From: Duganella sp. sic0402
GTDB lineage: Bacteria; Pseudomonadota; Gammaproteobacteria; Burkholderiales; Burkholderiaceae_D
Reading direction: 5' to 3'
Assembly: GCF_019219065.1 (NCBI RefSeq)
Contig: NZ_JAHUWK010000002.1
Coordinates: 1-64,000, forward strand
DNA length: 64,000 bases
Below are positions 9,764 through 18,737 of the stretch, piece by piece; within the stretch, counting starts at the first letter, position 1; each line of letters starts with the position of its first letter. Below the pieces are notes generated by a model, which saw only the letters and a program-made list of their open reading frames with translations, was not told the DNA's origin and made no database searches. The translations under genes and the position numbers were made by a program.

Positions 9764-11553
9764 TTCTCGTCCACTTGTAAGATTGCCAGGAACGCTTCTT
9801 GTGGAATCTCCACCGAGCCCACCTGCTTCATGCGTTTTTTACCGGCCTTTTGCTTCTCCAGCAGTTTCTTCTTACGGCTGACGTCACCGCCATAGCACTT
9901 GGCCAGCACGTTCTTGCGCAGCGCCTTGACGTTTTCACGCGAGATCACGTTGACACCGATGGCGGCCTGAATCGCCACGTCGAACATCTGGCGCGGGATC
10001 AGTTCGCGCATCTTGGCAGCCACCTGGCGGCCGCGATAAGCCGAGTTGGAGCGGTGCACGATGATTGCCAGCGCATCGACCTTCTCGCCGTTGATCAGCA
10101 TGTCGACCTTGACCACGTCAGCCGAGCGGTATTCCTTGAACTCGTAGTCCATCGAGGCGTAGCCGCGCGAGGTGGATTTCAGCTTGTCGAAGAAGTCCAG
10201 CACGATCTCGCCCATCGGCATCTCATACACCAGCTTGACCTGGCGGCCGTGGTAGCTCATGTCCATCTGCACGCCGCGCTTGCTGATGCACAGCGTGATC
10301 ACCGAGCCGACATATTCTTGCGGCATGTACAGATTGACCGTGACGATAGGTTCGCGGATCTCGTTAATCTTGGTGGTTTCCGGCATGCGCGACGGATTGT
10401 CGACCTTGATCACCGAACCATCGCGCATTTCGACCTCGTACACCACGGTCGGCGCGGTGGTGATCAGGTCCATATCGAACTCGCGTTCGAGACGTTCCTG
10501 CACGATCTCCATGTGCAGCAGACCCAGGAAGCCGCAGCGGAAGCCGAAGCCCAGCGCCTGCGACACTTCCGGCTCGTACATCAGCGCGGCGTCGTTCAGT
10601 TTCAGTTTTTCCAGCGAATCGCGCAGCGCGTCGTACTGGTTGGCTTCGACCGGGAACAGGCCAGCAAACACCTGCGGCTGCACTTCCTTGAAGCCTGGCA
10701 GCGGCGCCGGCGCCGAGTTGACCGCGTGGGTGATGGTATCGCCCACTTTGGCGGCTTTCAATTCCTTGATGCCGGCGATGACAAAGCCCACCTGGCCAGC
10801 CGACAATTGCGGCAGCGAGAACGAGCGCGGCGAGAACACACCCACGTCTTCCACCAGCTGCACCGAATCGGTCGCCATCAGTTTGATTTTCTCTTTTGGT
10901 TTCAGCGTGCCGTTGACCACGCGCACCAGCATCACCACGCCCACGTAGGCGTCATACCAGGAGTCGACGATCAGCGCCTGCAGCGGCGCCGTGGGATCGC
11001 CCTTCGGCGGCGGCACTTTGGCGATGATCGATTCCAGCACATCTTCCACGCCCAGGCCGGTCTTGGCCGAGCAGTGCACGGCGTCGCCGGCTTCGATGCC
11101 GATCACGTCTTCGATTTCCTGGATGGCGCTGGGCGGATCGGCGTTCGGCAGGTCGATCTTGTTCAGCACCGGCACCACCTCCACGCCCAGGTCGAGCGCG
11201 GTGTAGCAGTTGGCCACGGTCTGCGCTTCCACGCCTTGCGAGGCGTCAACCACCAGCAGCGCGCCTTCGCAGGCCGACAGCGAGCGCGACACTTCATACG
11301 AGAAGTCGACGTGGCCTGGGGTGTCGATCAGGTTCAGGTTGTACACCACGCCGTCACGGGCTTTGTATTGCAGGGCGGCGGTTTGCGCTTTGATCGTGAT
11401 GCCGCGCTCGCGCTCCAGATCCATCGAATCGAGCACTTGCGCCTCCATCTCGCGGTCGGACAGGCCGCCGCACAGCTGGATGATGCGGTCTGCCAGCGTC
11501 GATTTGCCGTGGTCGATGTGGGCGATGATGGAGAAATTGCGTATGTTGTTCAT
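9760..11553 (-). CDS. lepA: Elongation factor 4 (ribosomal back-translocase)
   Basis: This translational GTPase acts on stalled or mistranslocated ribosomes and in 30S assembly. It has 597 residues, the family norm. The P-loop AHIDHGKS is at 11-18, the switch-[10 protein letters not shown] and NKIDLPNA follow, and the LepA-specific C-terminal domain is complete ([19 protein letters not shown] and later [20 protein letters not shown]). I chose the ATG at 11553 ([16 protein letters not shown]), matching other EF4 proteins; the frame open to 11607 would add an unlikely extension over the upstream terminator. As the first gene after that terminator it probably starts the lepA-lepB-...-pgsA transcript. 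Confidence 0.96.
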   Translation of the reverse strand: MNNIRNFSIIAHIDHGKSTLADRIIQLCGGLSDREMEAQVLDSMDLERERGITIKAQTAALQYKARDGVVYNLNLIDTPGHVDFSYEVSRSLSACEGALLVVDASQGVEAQTVANCYTALDLGVEVVPVLNKIDLPNADPPSAIQEIEDVIGIEAGDAVHCSAKTGLGVEDVLESIIAKVPPPKGDPTAPLQALIVDSWYDAYVGVVMLVRVVNGTLKPKEKIKLMATDSVQLVEDVGVFSPRSFSLPQLSAGQVGFVIAGIKELKAAKVGDTITHAVNSAPAPLPGFKEVQPQVFAGLFPVEANQYDALRDSLEKLKLNDAALMYEPEVSQALGFGFRCGFLGLLHMEIVQERLEREFDMDLITTAPTVVYEVEMRDGSVIKVDNPSRMPETTKINEIREPIVTVNLYMPQEYVGSVITLCISKRGVQMDMSYHGRQVKLVYEMPMGEIVLDFFDKLKSTSRGYASMDYEFKEYRSADVVKVDMLINGEKVDALAIIVHRSNSAYRGRQVAAKMRELIPRQMFDVAIQAAIGVNVISRENVKALRKNVLAKCYGGDVSRKKKLLEKQKAGKKRMKQVGSVEIPQEAFLAILQVDEK

Positions 11554-11607
11554 TAACAAATATTCAAAAACGGGTTTGACACGACGGCGCGAAAGTGCGC
11601 GCAACAC

Positions 11608-11646
11608 AAAAAAGCGCTCCGGGCGGGCTATGCCCTGGCGAGCGCC
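11608..11646 (-). terminator. Rho-independent terminator between the glutaredoxin-like gene and lepA
   Basis: On the minus strand the outer arms GCGCTC/GAGCGC and an inner GGGC-ATA-GCCC helix form a two-part stem followed by six T residues. It separates the fab/rpoE/degP block from the lepA block. Confidence 0.7.
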
Positions 11647-11728
11647 TTGTGGAAAATGCTTTGCCCCGGCATTTTACCGGATTTCAGAGGGGAAAGCCCG
11701 ATTTATGCCATGAGAAATGCAATTTTGC

Positions 11729-11983
11729 CTAGATTTTGAGCAGTTCGCGCACTTTGGCTTCATCCAGGAAGTAGTGGCACAGCTCGGGTTGCGACAGATC
11801 GGCGAACAAAACCGGCACCAGCTCGTCGTAGCGAGCCAGCAGCGCGGGATCATCCACCTCATCGATGTCGATCACCTCGACGCTGAACGGCGCGGCCGGA
11901 GGCAGAGGCTGGAGGCGCATCAGCGCATCCAGCATGTCCTGGCATAAATGGCAATAACTGCGGGAGTAGAGAGTAAAGTGCAT
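11729..11983 (-). CDS. Glutaredoxin-family protein (DUF836-like)
   Basis: A small 84-residue thioredoxin-fold protein. It starts MHFTLYSRSYCHLC, so the redox motif CHLC is at the N-terminus of the first helix. It also has the conserved ELVPVLFADLSQ segment with the cis-Pro of the fold. The start at 11983 gives the domain exactly; frames open further upstream would run through the hairpin repeat and into degP. In betaproteobacteria a gene of this kind commonly lies between degP and lepA. Its redox partner is not known. A link to periplasmic folding stress is suggested only by position, as the protein has no export signal. Confidence 0.85.
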   Translation of the reverse strand: MHFTLYSRSYCHLCQDMLDALMRLQPLPPAAPFSVEVIDIDEVDDPALLARYDELVPVLFADLSQPELCHYFLDEAKVRELLKI

Positions 11984-11990
11984 GGCCGCC

Positions 11991-12022
11991 CCGTCGTACC
12001 GGCGCAAGCCGGTACCACCATG
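11991..12022. repeat. REP-like hairpin repeat, copy A
   Basis: A perfect 8-bp stem GTACCGGC/GCCGGTAC closes a GCAA tetraloop, flanked by CCGTC on the left and CACCATG on the right. It lies between the degP stop and the glutaredoxin-like gene. The element at 29211-29240 has the same plan on the opposite strand with compensating stem changes, so both are probably copies of one intergenic repeat family. Confidence 0.6.
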
Positions 12023-12023
12023 T

Positions 12024-13523
12024 TTACTTCTCTGCCTTGGCGCTAGGACGCAGCGAGATGAAGCGCGTATTCCCCTCGCGCAGCACCAGCAGTACCGACG
12101 GCTTCTTCGGATCCAGCTTGGCCACCGCCGCATTGAACTGCTTGGCGTCCTTCACCTCGGTATTATTCAGCTGCAGCAGCACATCGCCCTCATCCAGCCC
12201 CGCGCGCTCGGCCACACCTTCCACATCGGCCACCAGCACGCCGCCATTGACGCCCAGCTCCTTCTTCTGCTCGGCAGTCAGGTCTTCGACCTTCAAGCCC
12301 AGCGCATTCGCCTTGGCCGGCTCGACCGGTTCAGCCTTGCCGCCCTTGCCTTTCGCGCCTTTGACGTTCTTGTCGGCATCCAGCTCGGCCACCGTCACCG
12401 GCAAGGTCTGCTCGGCGCCCTTGCGCCAGATAGTCACAGTCGCCTTGCTGTCCAGCGCCGTCTCGCCCACCAGGCGCGGCAGATCGCTGGAACGATTGAC
12501 CTGCTTGCCATTGAACTTCAGGATGATATCGCCCGACTTGATGCCAGCCTTATCGGCAGGACCGCCCGGCTCCACCAGCGACACCTCGGCGCCCTGCGCC
12601 GACTTCAGGCCCAGCGACTCCGCCACTTCCTTGCTGACTTCGCTGATCTGCACGCCGATGCGGCCGCGCGTCACCTTGCCGGATTGCTTCAACTGATCGG
12701 ACACGCGCATCGCCTCATTCACCGGCACGGCAAACGAAATGCCGTTCGAACCGCCGGACAGCGTGGCGATCTGCGAGTTAATCCCGATCACCTCGCCGCG
12801 CATATTGATCAGCGGGCCGCCCGAGTTGCCCGGATTGACCGCCACATCGCTCTGGATCAATGGCAGGTATTCGCCGGTGTCGCGCGCCTTGGCCGAGATA
12901 ATGCCGGCAGTGACCGTGTTTTCCAGGTTGAACGGCGAGCCGATCGCGATCACCCACTCGCCGGCGCGGATCTTGTCCGAATCGCCCATCAGCAGGAACG
13001 GCAGCTTCTCGCCTTCGATTTTCAGTACCGCCACATCGGTGCGGGCGTCGGCGCCCAGCACCTTGGCCTTGAATTCGCGCTTATCGGTCAGCGTGACAAA
13101 CACTTCATCGGCGCCGTCCACCACATGGGCGTTGGTCATGACATAGCCGTCGGCAGACAGGATGAAGCCGGAACCGACGCCGCGCTGCACCGGCTCGTCG
13201 GACGGCGCCTGGCGGCGCGGCGCGCGGCCGTTCGGGGTAGGCATCTGGCCGCCAAAGAAGCGGCGCAGGAATTCCTGCATGTCTTCATCGCCTTGCAGGC
13301 CAGGCGCGCCGCGCTGCGGCTGCTTCGGGCGCTCGGTGGTGCGGATATTCACCACCGCCGGGCCGACGCGGTCGACCAGATCGGCAAAGTCCGGCAAGCC
13401 GATGACGGCGCCTGTGACCGCCGTCGCCGCAGTGGCAGGCGCCATGCCCACGGACATCCATAAACTCGCGCCGATGATCAGCGCGGACAACGTTTTACGA
13501 CCAGCAGAGAAGTTATTTTTCAT
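12024..13523 (-). CDS. degP: Periplasmic serine endoprotease DegP/MucD (HtrA family)
   Basis: It degrades or refolds misfolded envelope proteins. The 499 residues begin with a Sec signal peptide (cleavage probably near 33, after ATAA). The trypsin-like domain follows with catalytic H133 (TNAHVV), D163 (RTDVAVLKI) and S234 (GNSGGP). Two PDZ domains come after it (about 280-375 and 400-490), separated by a Lys/Gly-rich linker. It is downstream of rpoE-rseA, the usual MucD position, but rseB, normally in between, is absent. A 137-base gap before the start may hold its own promoter. Confidence 0.95.
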   Translation of the reverse strand: MKNNFSAGRKTLSALIIGASLWMSVGMAPATAATAVTGAVIGLPDFADLVDRVGPAVVNIRTTERPKQPQRGAPGLQGDEDMQEFLRRFFGGQMPTPNGRAPRRQAPSDEPVQRGVGSGFILSADGYVMTNAHVVDGADEVFVTLTDKREFKAKVLGADARTDVAVLKIEGEKLPFLLMGDSDKIRAGEWVIAIGSPFNLENTVTAGIISAKARDTGEYLPLIQSDVAVNPGNSGGPLINMRGEVIGINSQIATLSGGSNGISFAVPVNEAMRVSDQLKQSGKVTRGRIGVQISEVSKEVAESLGLKSAQGAEVSLVEPGGPADKAGIKSGDIILKFNGKQVNRSSDLPRLVGETALDSKATVTIWRKGAEQTLPVTVAELDADKNVKGAKGKGGKAEPVEPAKANALGLKVEDLTAEQKKELGVNGGVLVADVEGVAERAGLDEGDVLLQLNNTEVKDAKQFNAAVAKLDPKKPSVLLVLREGNTRFISLRPSAKAEK

Positions 13524-13642
13524 GAGTATTGATCTCTATAAAGTTCGGGATGCAAGTGCGTCGCCCTGGTGTCGGCACGGCGTCGCGCGACAAGAGGCTA
13601 GCACATGGTAAGCGAAAAGTCGCCATACCGTATGCGCGAGAG

Positions 13643-13671
13643 ATTATAAGGCCAGCAAACTTAGGGGAAAA
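13643..13671 (-). promoter_or_regulatory. Possible promoter upstream of degP
   Basis: On the minus strand a perfect TATAAT sits 17 bases after a weak TTTTCC, in the 137-base gap between rseA and degP. I see no convincing sigma-E site (GGAACTT-16-TCTGA type): a GAACTT 25 bases before the degP ATG has no room for a -10 box. The assignment is weak. Confidence 0.3.
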
Positions 13672-13942
13672 TGATGGCGGCAGGCTGATCTTCAAGGGCC
13701 GCCGCAGCGCGCTTGTGCGCTGGCTCAGTGGCGAGGCGCGCCGCCAGACGCGCCTTGAAATCGTCGCTCAGCTGGCTGCCGGGGGTGGCGCGCAGTACGT
13801 CGCCAGTCAGCTGATAGGCTTGCCAGGCTGCCCGGCCGGCTACGCTGTCGAGCGCCGCCAGCGCCAGTTCGCACTCGCTATCGGGCAATTCGCCGTCGGC
13901 CAGCGCCGAGATATGTTCACGCAGTTTTTTGTCGGTGTCCAT
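13661..13942 (-). CDS. rseA: Anti-sigma-E factor RseA, short form without a membrane segment
   Basis: The 93 residues match the RseA N-terminal sigma-binding domain: the start KKLREHISALADGELP, then DSVAGRAAWQAYQLTGDVLR. The protein stops at residue 93 after AAIIFP, whereas a standard RseA continues through a transmembrane helix into a periplasmic domain cleaved by DegS. No further reading frame with such a helix is seen in the 137 bases before degP. It lies 45 bases after rpoE. By family it should bind and hold sigma-E. How envelope stress would release it without the membrane part is unclear. Confidence 0.8.
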   Translation of the reverse strand: MDTDKKLREHISALADGELPDSECELALAALDSVAGRAAWQAYQLTGDVLRATPGSQLSDDFKARLAARLATEPAHKRAAAALEDQPAAIIFP

Positions 13943-13987
13943 TCGATCCCGCCATTCAAATTGCCGGATATCACCATCATTCCCGCC

Positions 13988-14590
13988 TTACCAGCGCTTG
14001 TCAACCGGCGTGTCCAGCAAAGGCTTCAGTTTTTCCGCGATGACTTCGCGGGCGCGGAAAATACGGCTGCGGACAGTGCCGATCGGGCACGCCATGATGG
14101 CGGAAATCTCTTCATAGCTGAGCCCCTCGATTTCGCGCAGCGCGATGGCGGTGCGCAGATCGACCGGCAAGGCGTCCATCGCCGCGTTGACAGTCTGGGC
14201 AATCTGCTTGCTCGCCAACATGGACTCCGGCGTATTGATGTCGCGCAGATGCTCGCCATCGTGAAACGCTTCGGCCAGCTCGCTATCGACATCGGTCGAG
14301 GTCGGCATGCGCCGCCCCTGGGTGACCAGCGCATTCTTGGCGGTGTTGATGCCGATGCGGTACAGCCAGGTGTAAAAGGCGGAGTCGCCGCGAAAATGCC
14401 GCAACGCCCGGTATGCCTTGATAAAGGTTTCTTGCACCACGTCCTCCGCCTCGCTGGGATCGTGCACGATGCGCGACAACAGGCGCATCAGCCGGCGTTG
14501 ATATTTCGCCACCAGCAAATCAAACGCCTGCTTGTCGCCATCGCACACCCGCTCGACGAGCAACTGGTCACATTCGCGTTCTGTTGTCAC
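13988..14590 (-). CDS. rpoE: RNA polymerase sigma factor RpoE (ECF type)
   Basis: The 200 residues show region 2 (FDLLVAKYQRRLMRLLSRIV, DVVQETFIKAYRAL) and region 4 (LREIEGLSYEEISAIM, PIGTVRSRIFRAREV) of the sigma-E/AlgU group. It directs transcription of envelope-stress genes and is controlled by the RseA product encoded just downstream. It lies between a YgfX-like gene and rseA on the minus strand. The fatty-acid genes upstream may supply part of its transcription, an arrangement seen across betaproteobacteria. Confidence 0.95.
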   Translation of the reverse strand: MTTERECDQLLVERVCDGDKQAFDLLVAKYQRRLMRLLSRIVHDPSEAEDVVQETFIKAYRALRHFRGDSAFYTWLYRIGINTAKNALVTQGRRMPTSTDVDSELAEAFHDGEHLRDINTPESMLASKQIAQTVNAAMDALPVDLRTAIALREIEGLSYEEISAIMACPIGTVRSRIFRAREVIAEKLKPLLDTPVDKRW

Positions 14591-14664
14591 TGCATTCCTC
14601 GGTGGCCTGCAGCGCTGCCAATTCGTCTAGCCATAAGCTATAGAGTTAGCCCGCTGCAAGAAGT

Positions 14665-15090
14665 TCAATCTGCCAGCGTGTTTATTTCACTGCGCGCCGC
14701 CGCGCGGCACGCCAGGGCCAGCGCCCGCCATTCGGCAGGCGCCACGCAGTCCGGCAACACCAGCAGCACTTGTGTCCTGCCGGCCGCGTCGCGCAGGCGC
14801 AGCAATAGCAGGTGCGGCCACAAGGTCGAGCCGCCCAGCAAATGCACGGTGTCGCCGTGGTTCTGGTATACCGCCAGCCGCAACTGGCCGACACCGGATA
14901 TATCAACCCGGCGTGCGATAGCGGACGGCCGCCCAAACCAGCCAGCCAGCGCACCACTCAGCAGGCACAGCGCGGACGCCAGCATGCCGGGGCAGACAGC
15001 CGCAGAGGCCATCACGCAACAGCACAAGCCGGCATGCGCAATGCGCAAGCCGCGCGAAGGACGAACGACGATGGACACCGCGATCGACAT
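14665..15090 (-). CDS. YgfX-like membrane protein
   Basis: A 141-residue protein starting MSIAVSIVVRPSRGLR. It has a hydrophobic N-terminal half (about 18-50, two short membrane segments) and a soluble C-terminal half with the YgfX-like pattern LLLLRLRDAAGRTQVLLVL, then PAEWRALALACR. In gammaproteobacteria YgfX is paired with the SdhE assembly factor, but no sdhE is near here. In Oxalobacteraceae a short gene of this type is often found between fabF and rpoE. The family match is by pattern only, and a plain hypothetical membrane protein is the alternative. Confidence 0.6.
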   Translation of the reverse strand: MSIAVSIVVRPSRGLRIAHAGLCCCVMASAAVCPGMLASALCLLSGALAGWFGRPSAIARRVDISGVGQLRLAVYQNHGDTVHLLGGSTLWPHLLLLRLRDAAGRTQVLLVLPDCVAPAEWRALALACRAAARSEINTLAD

Positions 15091-15194
15091 GACGGCAGCA
15101 CCACAAACACATGCATTAAAAAAACGGGAGAGACTGCGTGGAAGCGCCGGCCGCGAGGCCGGGCAATTCAGGCGCCAGCGAATGCCGGCGCCGA

Positions 15195-15233
15195 ATTCTC
15201 GCTTACCCTGTTTGGACAGGGCGAAGCGAGAAT
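15195..15233. other. Strong hairpin downstream of fabF
   Basis: Arms ATTCTCGCTT/AAGCGAGAAT (10 bp) and an inner CCCTG/CAGGG (5 bp) enclose a 6-base loop, starting 15 bases after the fabF stop. There is no T-run directly after it on the minus strand, so it may protect the 3' end of the fabF message or cause pausing rather than terminate. Confidence 0.5.
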
Positions 15234-15247
15234 AGGTTCAAACTTTT

Positions 15248-16495
15248 TTAGATCTTACCGAAGACTAAACTGCCGTTGGTGCCGCCGAAGCCGAACGAGT
15301 TTTTCACTGCGTAATCGATCTTCATGTCACGGGCCGTATTGGCAACAAAGTCCAGGTCGCAAGCAGCATCCTGGTTGAAGATGTTGATGGTCGGAGGCGA
15401 CACCTGATGGTGCACCGCCAGTACCGTAAACACCGACTCCAGACCGCCAGCGCCGCCCAGCAGGTGGCCGGTCATCGACTTGGTCGAGTTGACCACCAGC
15501 TTTTTGGCGTGGTCGCCGAAAGTGCGCTTGATGCCCTGCACTTCCGCCACGTCGCCTTGCGGCGTCGAGGTACCATGCGCATTCACATAATGCACCTGGT
15601 CAGGATTGATGCCGGCGTTGGCCAGCGCGGCTTGCGCCGACTTGCTGCCACCACTGCCATCTTCCAGAGGCGAGGTCATGTGATACGCATCGGCGCTCAT
15701 GCCAAAACCGAGCACTTCGGCGTAAATCTTGGCGCCGCGCGCCTTGGCGTGTTCGTACTCTTCGAGCACCATCACGCCAGCACCTTCGCCCAGCACGAAA
15801 CCATCACGGTCCGTATCCCATGGACGGGATGCGGTCGCTGGATCATCGTTGCGGGACGACAGCGCCTTGGCCGAGGCGAAACCGCCCAGGCCCAGTGGCG
15901 ACACGGTCGATTCGGCGCCGCCAGCGACCATCACGTCGGCATCGCCGTACTCGATCAATCGAGCGGCAGCGCCGATGCAATGCAGGCCGGTGGTGCAAGC
16001 CGTCACGATCGACAGATTAGGACCACGCATGCCGTACTTGATCGACAGGTTGCCCGAGATCATATTGATGATCGAGGCCGGCACGAAGAACGGCGAGATA
16101 CGGCGCGGACCGCGCTTGTCGTAGTCTTCCTTCTGTTCTTCGATCATCGGCAGGCCGCCGATGCCGGAACCGACGATCACGCCGATGCGGTCGGCGTTTT
16201 CTTCGGTGACAACCACGCCGGAGTCCTGCACAGCCTGGATGCCAGCCGCCATGCCGTAATGGATGAAGGTATCCATGTGGCGGGCTTCTTTCGCGGAGAT
16301 ATAGTCCTCGATGTTGAAGCCTTTGACTTCACCGGCAAAACGGGTGCTGAAAGCAGATGCGTCAAACTTGGTGATGGTGGCAATACCGGATTTGCCCTCG
16401 ACCGCTGCGGCCCACGAATCAGCAATATTATTGCCGATCGGAGTCACGGCGCCCAGGCCGGTAATGACAACACGACGGTTTTTAGAACCTCTCAA
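15248..16495 (-). CDS. fabF: 3-oxoacyl-[ACP] synthase II
   Basis: This condensing enzyme elongates acyl-ACP with malonyl-ACP. The 415 residues carry the catalytic C167 (VTACTTGLH) and the two His in [11 protein letters not shown] and GHLLGGAGG. The glycine-rich C-terminus [13 protein letters not shown] is intact. The start is a TTG at 16495, preceded by GGAGAA at good spacing; there is no better ATG, and the first residues ([20 protein letters not shown]) fit the family. It follows acpP by 30 bases. Confidence 0.95.
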   Translation of the reverse strand: MRGSKNRRVVITGLGAVTPIGNNIADSWAAAVEGKSGIATITKFDASAFSTRFAGEVKGFNIEDYISAKEARHMDTFIHYGMAAGIQAVQDSGVVVTEENADRIGVIVGSGIGGLPMIEEQKEDYDKRGPRRISPFFVPASIINMISGNLSIKYGMRGPNLSIVTACTTGLHCIGAAARLIEYGDADVMVAGGAESTVSPLGLGGFASAKALSSRNDDPATASRPWDTDRDGFVLGEGAGVMVLEEYEHAKARGAKIYAEVLGFGMSADAYHMTSPLEDGSGGSKSAQAALANAGINPDQVHYVNAHGTSTPQGDVAEVQGIKRTFGDHAKKLVVNSTKSMTGHLLGGAGGLESVFTVLAVHHQVSPPTINIFNQDAACDLDFVANTARDMKIDYAVKNSFGFGGTNGSLVFGKI

Positions 16496-16525
16496 GCGAT
16501 TCTCCTAAAGTCGATCGGGCAGAAA

Positions 16526-16765
16526 TTACGCCTTGACGTGCGCGGTAGCGTAGTCGATCGCTTGCTGCACGGTGGTGATTTTTTCTGCTTGTTCGTCAGG
16601 GATTTCCATTTCGAATTCGTCTTCCAGGGCCATCACCAGTTCAACGGTGTCCAGCGAGTCAGCGCCCAGGTCGTCGACGAACGACGATTCGGTTTTGATG
16701 TCTGCTTCGGCGACGCCCAGTTGTTCAGCGACGATTTTCTTAACGCGTTGTTCGATATCCGACAT
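16526..16765 (-). CDS. acpP: Acyl carrier protein
   Basis: This 79-residue acidic protein carries the growing acyl chain. The phosphopantetheine site is S37 in [16 protein letters not shown]. The Asp/Glu-rich helices are typical, and the protein starts [18 protein letters not shown]. It sits between fabG and fabF, the universal order. It is the substrate of AcpS encoded at 4713-5108. Confidence 0.98.
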   Translation of the reverse strand: MSDIEQRVKKIVAEQLGVAEADIKTESSFVDDLGADSLDTVELVMALEDEFEMEIPDEQAEKITTVQQAIDYATAHVKA

Positions 16766-16878
16766 GTTATGGCTCCATTTGTTTGTTACGGAAAGCGCGC
16801 ATTTTATCAGGTTTGCGCACTGAAAAACTAATTTCGGTGAGTGCTGCTAAATATACCGAAATTACTACTAAAAGATTT

Positions 16879-16904
16879 GAATGGGCTTTATTTTATGCCC
16901 ATTC
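16879..16904 (-). other. Hairpin between fabG and acpP
   Basis: A perfect 8-bp stem GAATGGGC/GCCCATTC with a 10-base AT-rich loop begins 4 bases after the fabG stop. Only a poor T-tract follows (AAATCTTTTAG), so it may be a leaky terminator or an RNA-stability element. The 142 bases to acpP probably hold an acpP promoter, but I could not fix its boxes. Confidence 0.45.
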
Positions 16905-16907
16905 TCA

Positions 16908-17654
16908 TCAGTTCATATACATACCACCATTCACGTGCAGGGTAGTACCGGTAATATAAGCGGCTTGCGGCGACGCCAGGAAGGCGACCGCTGCGGCGAT
17001 ATCCTCTGGCTTGCCGAGACGCGCCAATGGAATCTGGGTCAACAGGGCGGCGTGCTGCTCTTCGCCCAGCGCCTTGGTCATATCGGTGTCGATAAAGCCG
17101 GGCGCCACGCTGTTGACGGTGATGTTGCGGCTGCCGATTTCCCGCGCCAGCGCACGGGTCATGCCTTCTACGCCAGCCTTCGACGCCGCGTAGTTCATCT
17201 GGCCCGGATTGCCGGACGACGCCACCACCGAAGTGATGCTGATGATGCGGCCAGCCTTGGCCTTCATCATGCCGCGCAGCACAGCGCGCGACAGGCGGCC
17301 GACCGAGTTCAGATTGGTAGCGATGACGCTATCCCACTCTTCATCCTTCATGCGCATCGCCAGGTTGTCCTGGGTGATGCCGGCGTTGTTGACCAGGATG
17401 CCCACCGCGCCGTAAGTCTTGCTGATGTCGTCGATGATGGCGGCGCAGGCTTCGGCGTTGGTGACGTTCAGCACCATGCCCTTGCCTGCCTCAGCGCCGA
17501 TCTCGGCCAGGTAAGCGGAAATCGCTTCGGCGCCGGCTTCGGTGGTGGCGGTGCCGATCACTTTCGCGCCCTGGCGCGCCAGTTCCTGGGCAATCGCCTT
17601 GCCGATGCCGCGCGATGCGCCCGTTACCAGGGCGACTTGATTTGCTAAAGTCAT
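16908..17654 (-). CDS. fabG: 3-oxoacyl-[ACP] reductase
   Basis: This NADPH-dependent reductase performs the first reduction of each elongation cycle. It is a 248-residue short-chain dehydrogenase: the cofactor motif TGASRGIG is at 11-18, NNAG follows mid-domain, and the catalytic Tyr/Lys are in NYAASKAGVEGM. The C-terminal ITGTTLHVNGGMYMN is family-typical. It lies 48 bases after fabD. Confidence 0.97.
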   Translation of the reverse strand: MTLANQVALVTGASRGIGKAIAQELARQGAKVIGTATTEAGAEAISAYLAEIGAEAGKGMVLNVTNAEACAAIIDDISKTYGAVGILVNNAGITQDNLAMRMKDEEWDSVIATNLNSVGRLSRAVLRGMMKAKAGRIISITSVVASSGNPGQMNYAASKAGVEGMTRALAREIGSRNITVNSVAPGFIDTDMTKALGEEQHAALLTQIPLARLGKPEDIAAAVAFLASPQAAYITGTTLHVNGGMYMN

Positions 17655-17702
17655 GTAAGTCCTTCTACAGTAAATTCTGAGTGTGCCTGAAAGCGCAAAC
17701 GA

Positions 17703-18638
17703 TTATTTGAGCTTGCTCAATACGGCGTCCAGCGAAGCCTGGTCGAAGATTGCCTCACCGGCCAGGTTGCCGTCGATGCGCTTGGTCAAGCCCATCAGCA
17801 CTTTGCCCGGACCGCACTCGACCACGTCAACAATGCCGTCGGCGGCGATCTTCTGCACGGTTTCCACCCAGCGCACCGGCGCGGCGGCCTGGCGCACCAG
17901 CGCATCCTTGATCGCGTCCGGGTCATTCAGCACGGCCACGTCGACGTTGTTGATCAGCGGGATTTGCGGTGCCGAGAAGGTGATCTTGGCCAGGTAGTCG
18001 CGCAGGCGGTCCGACGCCGGCTTCAGCAGCGACGAATGGAACGGCGCCGACACCGGCAGCTTCATGGCGCGTTTGGCGCCCTTGCCTTTGGCGATGTCGC
18101 AGGCGCGCTCAACCGCAGCGGTGTCGCCGGCGATGACCACCTGTGCAGGTGCATTGAAGTTGACTGCCTCGACCACGCCACCGCCAGCGGCAGCTTCGCT
18201 GCAGGCTGCGCGCACGTCATCATCCGACAGGCCCAGCACCACGGCCATGGTGCCCTGACCAACTGGCACGGCTTCCTGCATGGCTTGCGCGCGGAAGCGC
18301 ACCAGTGGCACGGCGTCCTTGAACGAGATCACGCCAGCGGCAACCAGCGCCGAGTACTCGCCCAGGCTGTGGCCGGCTACCACCGACGGCGCAGGACCAC
18401 CAGCGGCGATCCATGCGCGATAGGCGGCAACAGCGGCGGTCAGCATCACCGGCTGGGTATTGGTGGTCAGGTCCAGTTCTTCTTTCGGGCCTTCGGCGAT
18501 CAGTTTGCCGAGGTCGAAGCCCAGCGCTTCCGACGCTTCAGCAACGGTCTGCGCCACCACAGGATTGCCGGCAAAGCCATTCAGCATGCCGATGGCCTGC
18601 GAGCCTTGGCCTGGGAATACAAAAGCAAATTTAGTCAT
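17703..18638 (-). CDS. fabD: Malonyl-CoA:ACP transacylase
   Basis: It loads malonate from CoA onto ACP. The 311 residues have the GQGSQ motif at 10-14, the nucleophile S91 in AGHSLGEYSAL and the catalytic His in SAPFHSSLL. I chose the ATG at 18638 (MTKFAFVFPGQGSQ) because E. coli FabD begins the same way. An ATG three codons earlier at 18647 is possible, and ribosome-site spacing does not decide between them. The C-terminal VVECGPGKVLMGLTKRI is complete. Confidence 0.95.
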   Translation of the reverse strand: MTKFAFVFPGQGSQAIGMLNGFAGNPVVAQTVAEASEALGFDLGKLIAEGPKEELDLTTNTQPVMLTAAVAAYRAWIAAGGPAPSVVAGHSLGEYSALVAAGVISFKDAVPLVRFRAQAMQEAVPVGQGTMAVVLGLSDDDVRAACSEAAAGGGVVEAVNFNAPAQVVIAGDTAAVERACDIAKGKGAKRAMKLPVSAPFHSSLLKPASDRLRDYLAKITFSAPQIPLINNVDVAVLNDPDAIKDALVRQAAAPVRWVETVQKIAADGIVDVVECGPGKVLMGLTKRIDGNLAGEAIFDQASLDAVLSKLK

Positions 18639-18737
18639 GACTTCCATCCATCTCTTTTATTATTGGGAGCAACGCTAGCATGCAAACATGACAGCGCCGC
18701 TACCGTTGAGCCCGTTAGAACTCTAATTCTAATTCAG

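Noticed and set aside
9799..11556. A 585-codon open frame on the plus strand, antisense to lepA
   Set aside because: It is a mirror of the GC-rich lepA codons, His/Arg/Gln-rich with no domain. EF4 on the other strand is unmistakable.
11554..11607. N-terminal extension of lepA to 11607
   Set aside because: It would reach the terminator upstream and adds residues absent from EF4 proteins; the ATG at 11553 gives the exact family start.
13520..13555. GAACTT before degP as a sigma-E -35 box
   Set aside because: It lies only about 25 bases before the start codon, with no room for a -10 box and leader.
13513..13695. A 60-codon minus-strand frame between rseA and degP, considered as an rseB or RseA membrane remnant
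   Set aside because: It overlaps both neighbours, has no membrane segment and no RseB-like pattern.
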